From assembly GCA_030590275.1 (NCBI GenBank), contig JAUUYV010000125.1:1-5987 (forward strand): a DNA stretch of 5,987 bases, read 5' to 3'. The DNA is from Porticoccaceae bacterium (lineage in GTDB: Bacteria > Pseudomonadota > Gammaproteobacteria > Pseudomonadales > Porticoccaceae). The notes beneath the pieces were generated by a model. It searched no databases and was not told the DNA's origin. It saw only the letters and a program-made list of their open reading frames with translations. Positions 5,920-5,987 of this stretch are shown piece by piece (within the stretch, counting starts at the first letter, position 1; every line of letters begins with the position of its first letter). Both the position numbers and the translations under genes were made by a program.

Positions 5920-5987
5920 GGAATGTGTCCGGCTTTGGTGATTGTCTCGGCTATGACGAAAAGAGTGAGCTAGACTACCTACGGTGA
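5920..5987 (-). other. Region upstream of dctQ at the window edge
   Basis: Sixty-eight bases before the dctQ start. I see no clear promoter, hairpin or ribosome site. Both minus-strand frames other than dctQ's hit TAG at once (5979-5981 and 5975-5977), so the 3' end of an upstream gene, plausibly the TRAP substrate-binding protein, could just enter the window, but three or four codons cannot support a call. Confidence 0.3.

Overview
The window is a fully coding, single-strand stretch: every supported gene reads on the minus strand, so transcription runs from high to low coordinates. Intermediate GC, tight gene overlaps and the gene families present suggest a marine or aquatic gammaproteobacterium (Cellvibrionales, Alteromonadales or Oceanospirillales-like). 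That is an inference from gene content; there is no rRNA or other marker gene to confirm it.

Right part (5919 down to 3995): the two membrane subunits of a TRAP transporter, the small permease DctQ and the large permease DctM, joined by a 4-nt GTGA overlap. DctM belongs by sequence to the large-permease group usually labelled 'mannitol/chloroaromatic compound', which also serves 2-oxoacid and lactate systems. The periplasmic substrate-binding protein is not in the window and may lie beyond position 5987.

Middle gap (3994 to 3844): the only real intergenic space, 151 nt. It holds a pair of near-identical 11-bp direct repeats and a 7-bp inverted repeat, and probably contains the promoter of the next operon.

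Left part (3843 down to 1): a compact operon of five genes: (1) a 'thermostable hemolysin' family protein, which looks like a cytoplasmic GNAT or acyl-homoserine-lactone-synthase-like acyltransferase; (2) an acyl-adenylate-forming ligase of the long-chain acyl-CoA synthetase type; (3) a haem-oxygenase-like putative diiron oxidase, likely to be mis-annotated as TenA; (4) an SDR oxidoreductase; (5) the start of an exported protein with a clear signal peptide. Genes 1/2 and 2/3 overlap by 26 and 14 nt, and 4/5 are 9 nt apart.

Read together, the five genes look like a small biosynthetic pathway: a fatty or other carboxylic acid is activated, transferred to an acceptor, oxidised at an iron centre and reduced by an NAD(P)H enzyme. 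The product may be an acyl-derived small molecule (signal, surfactant-like compound or lipid). This operon is the candidate under-described system here. The pathway is inference; the domain assignments rest on motifs visible in the proteins.
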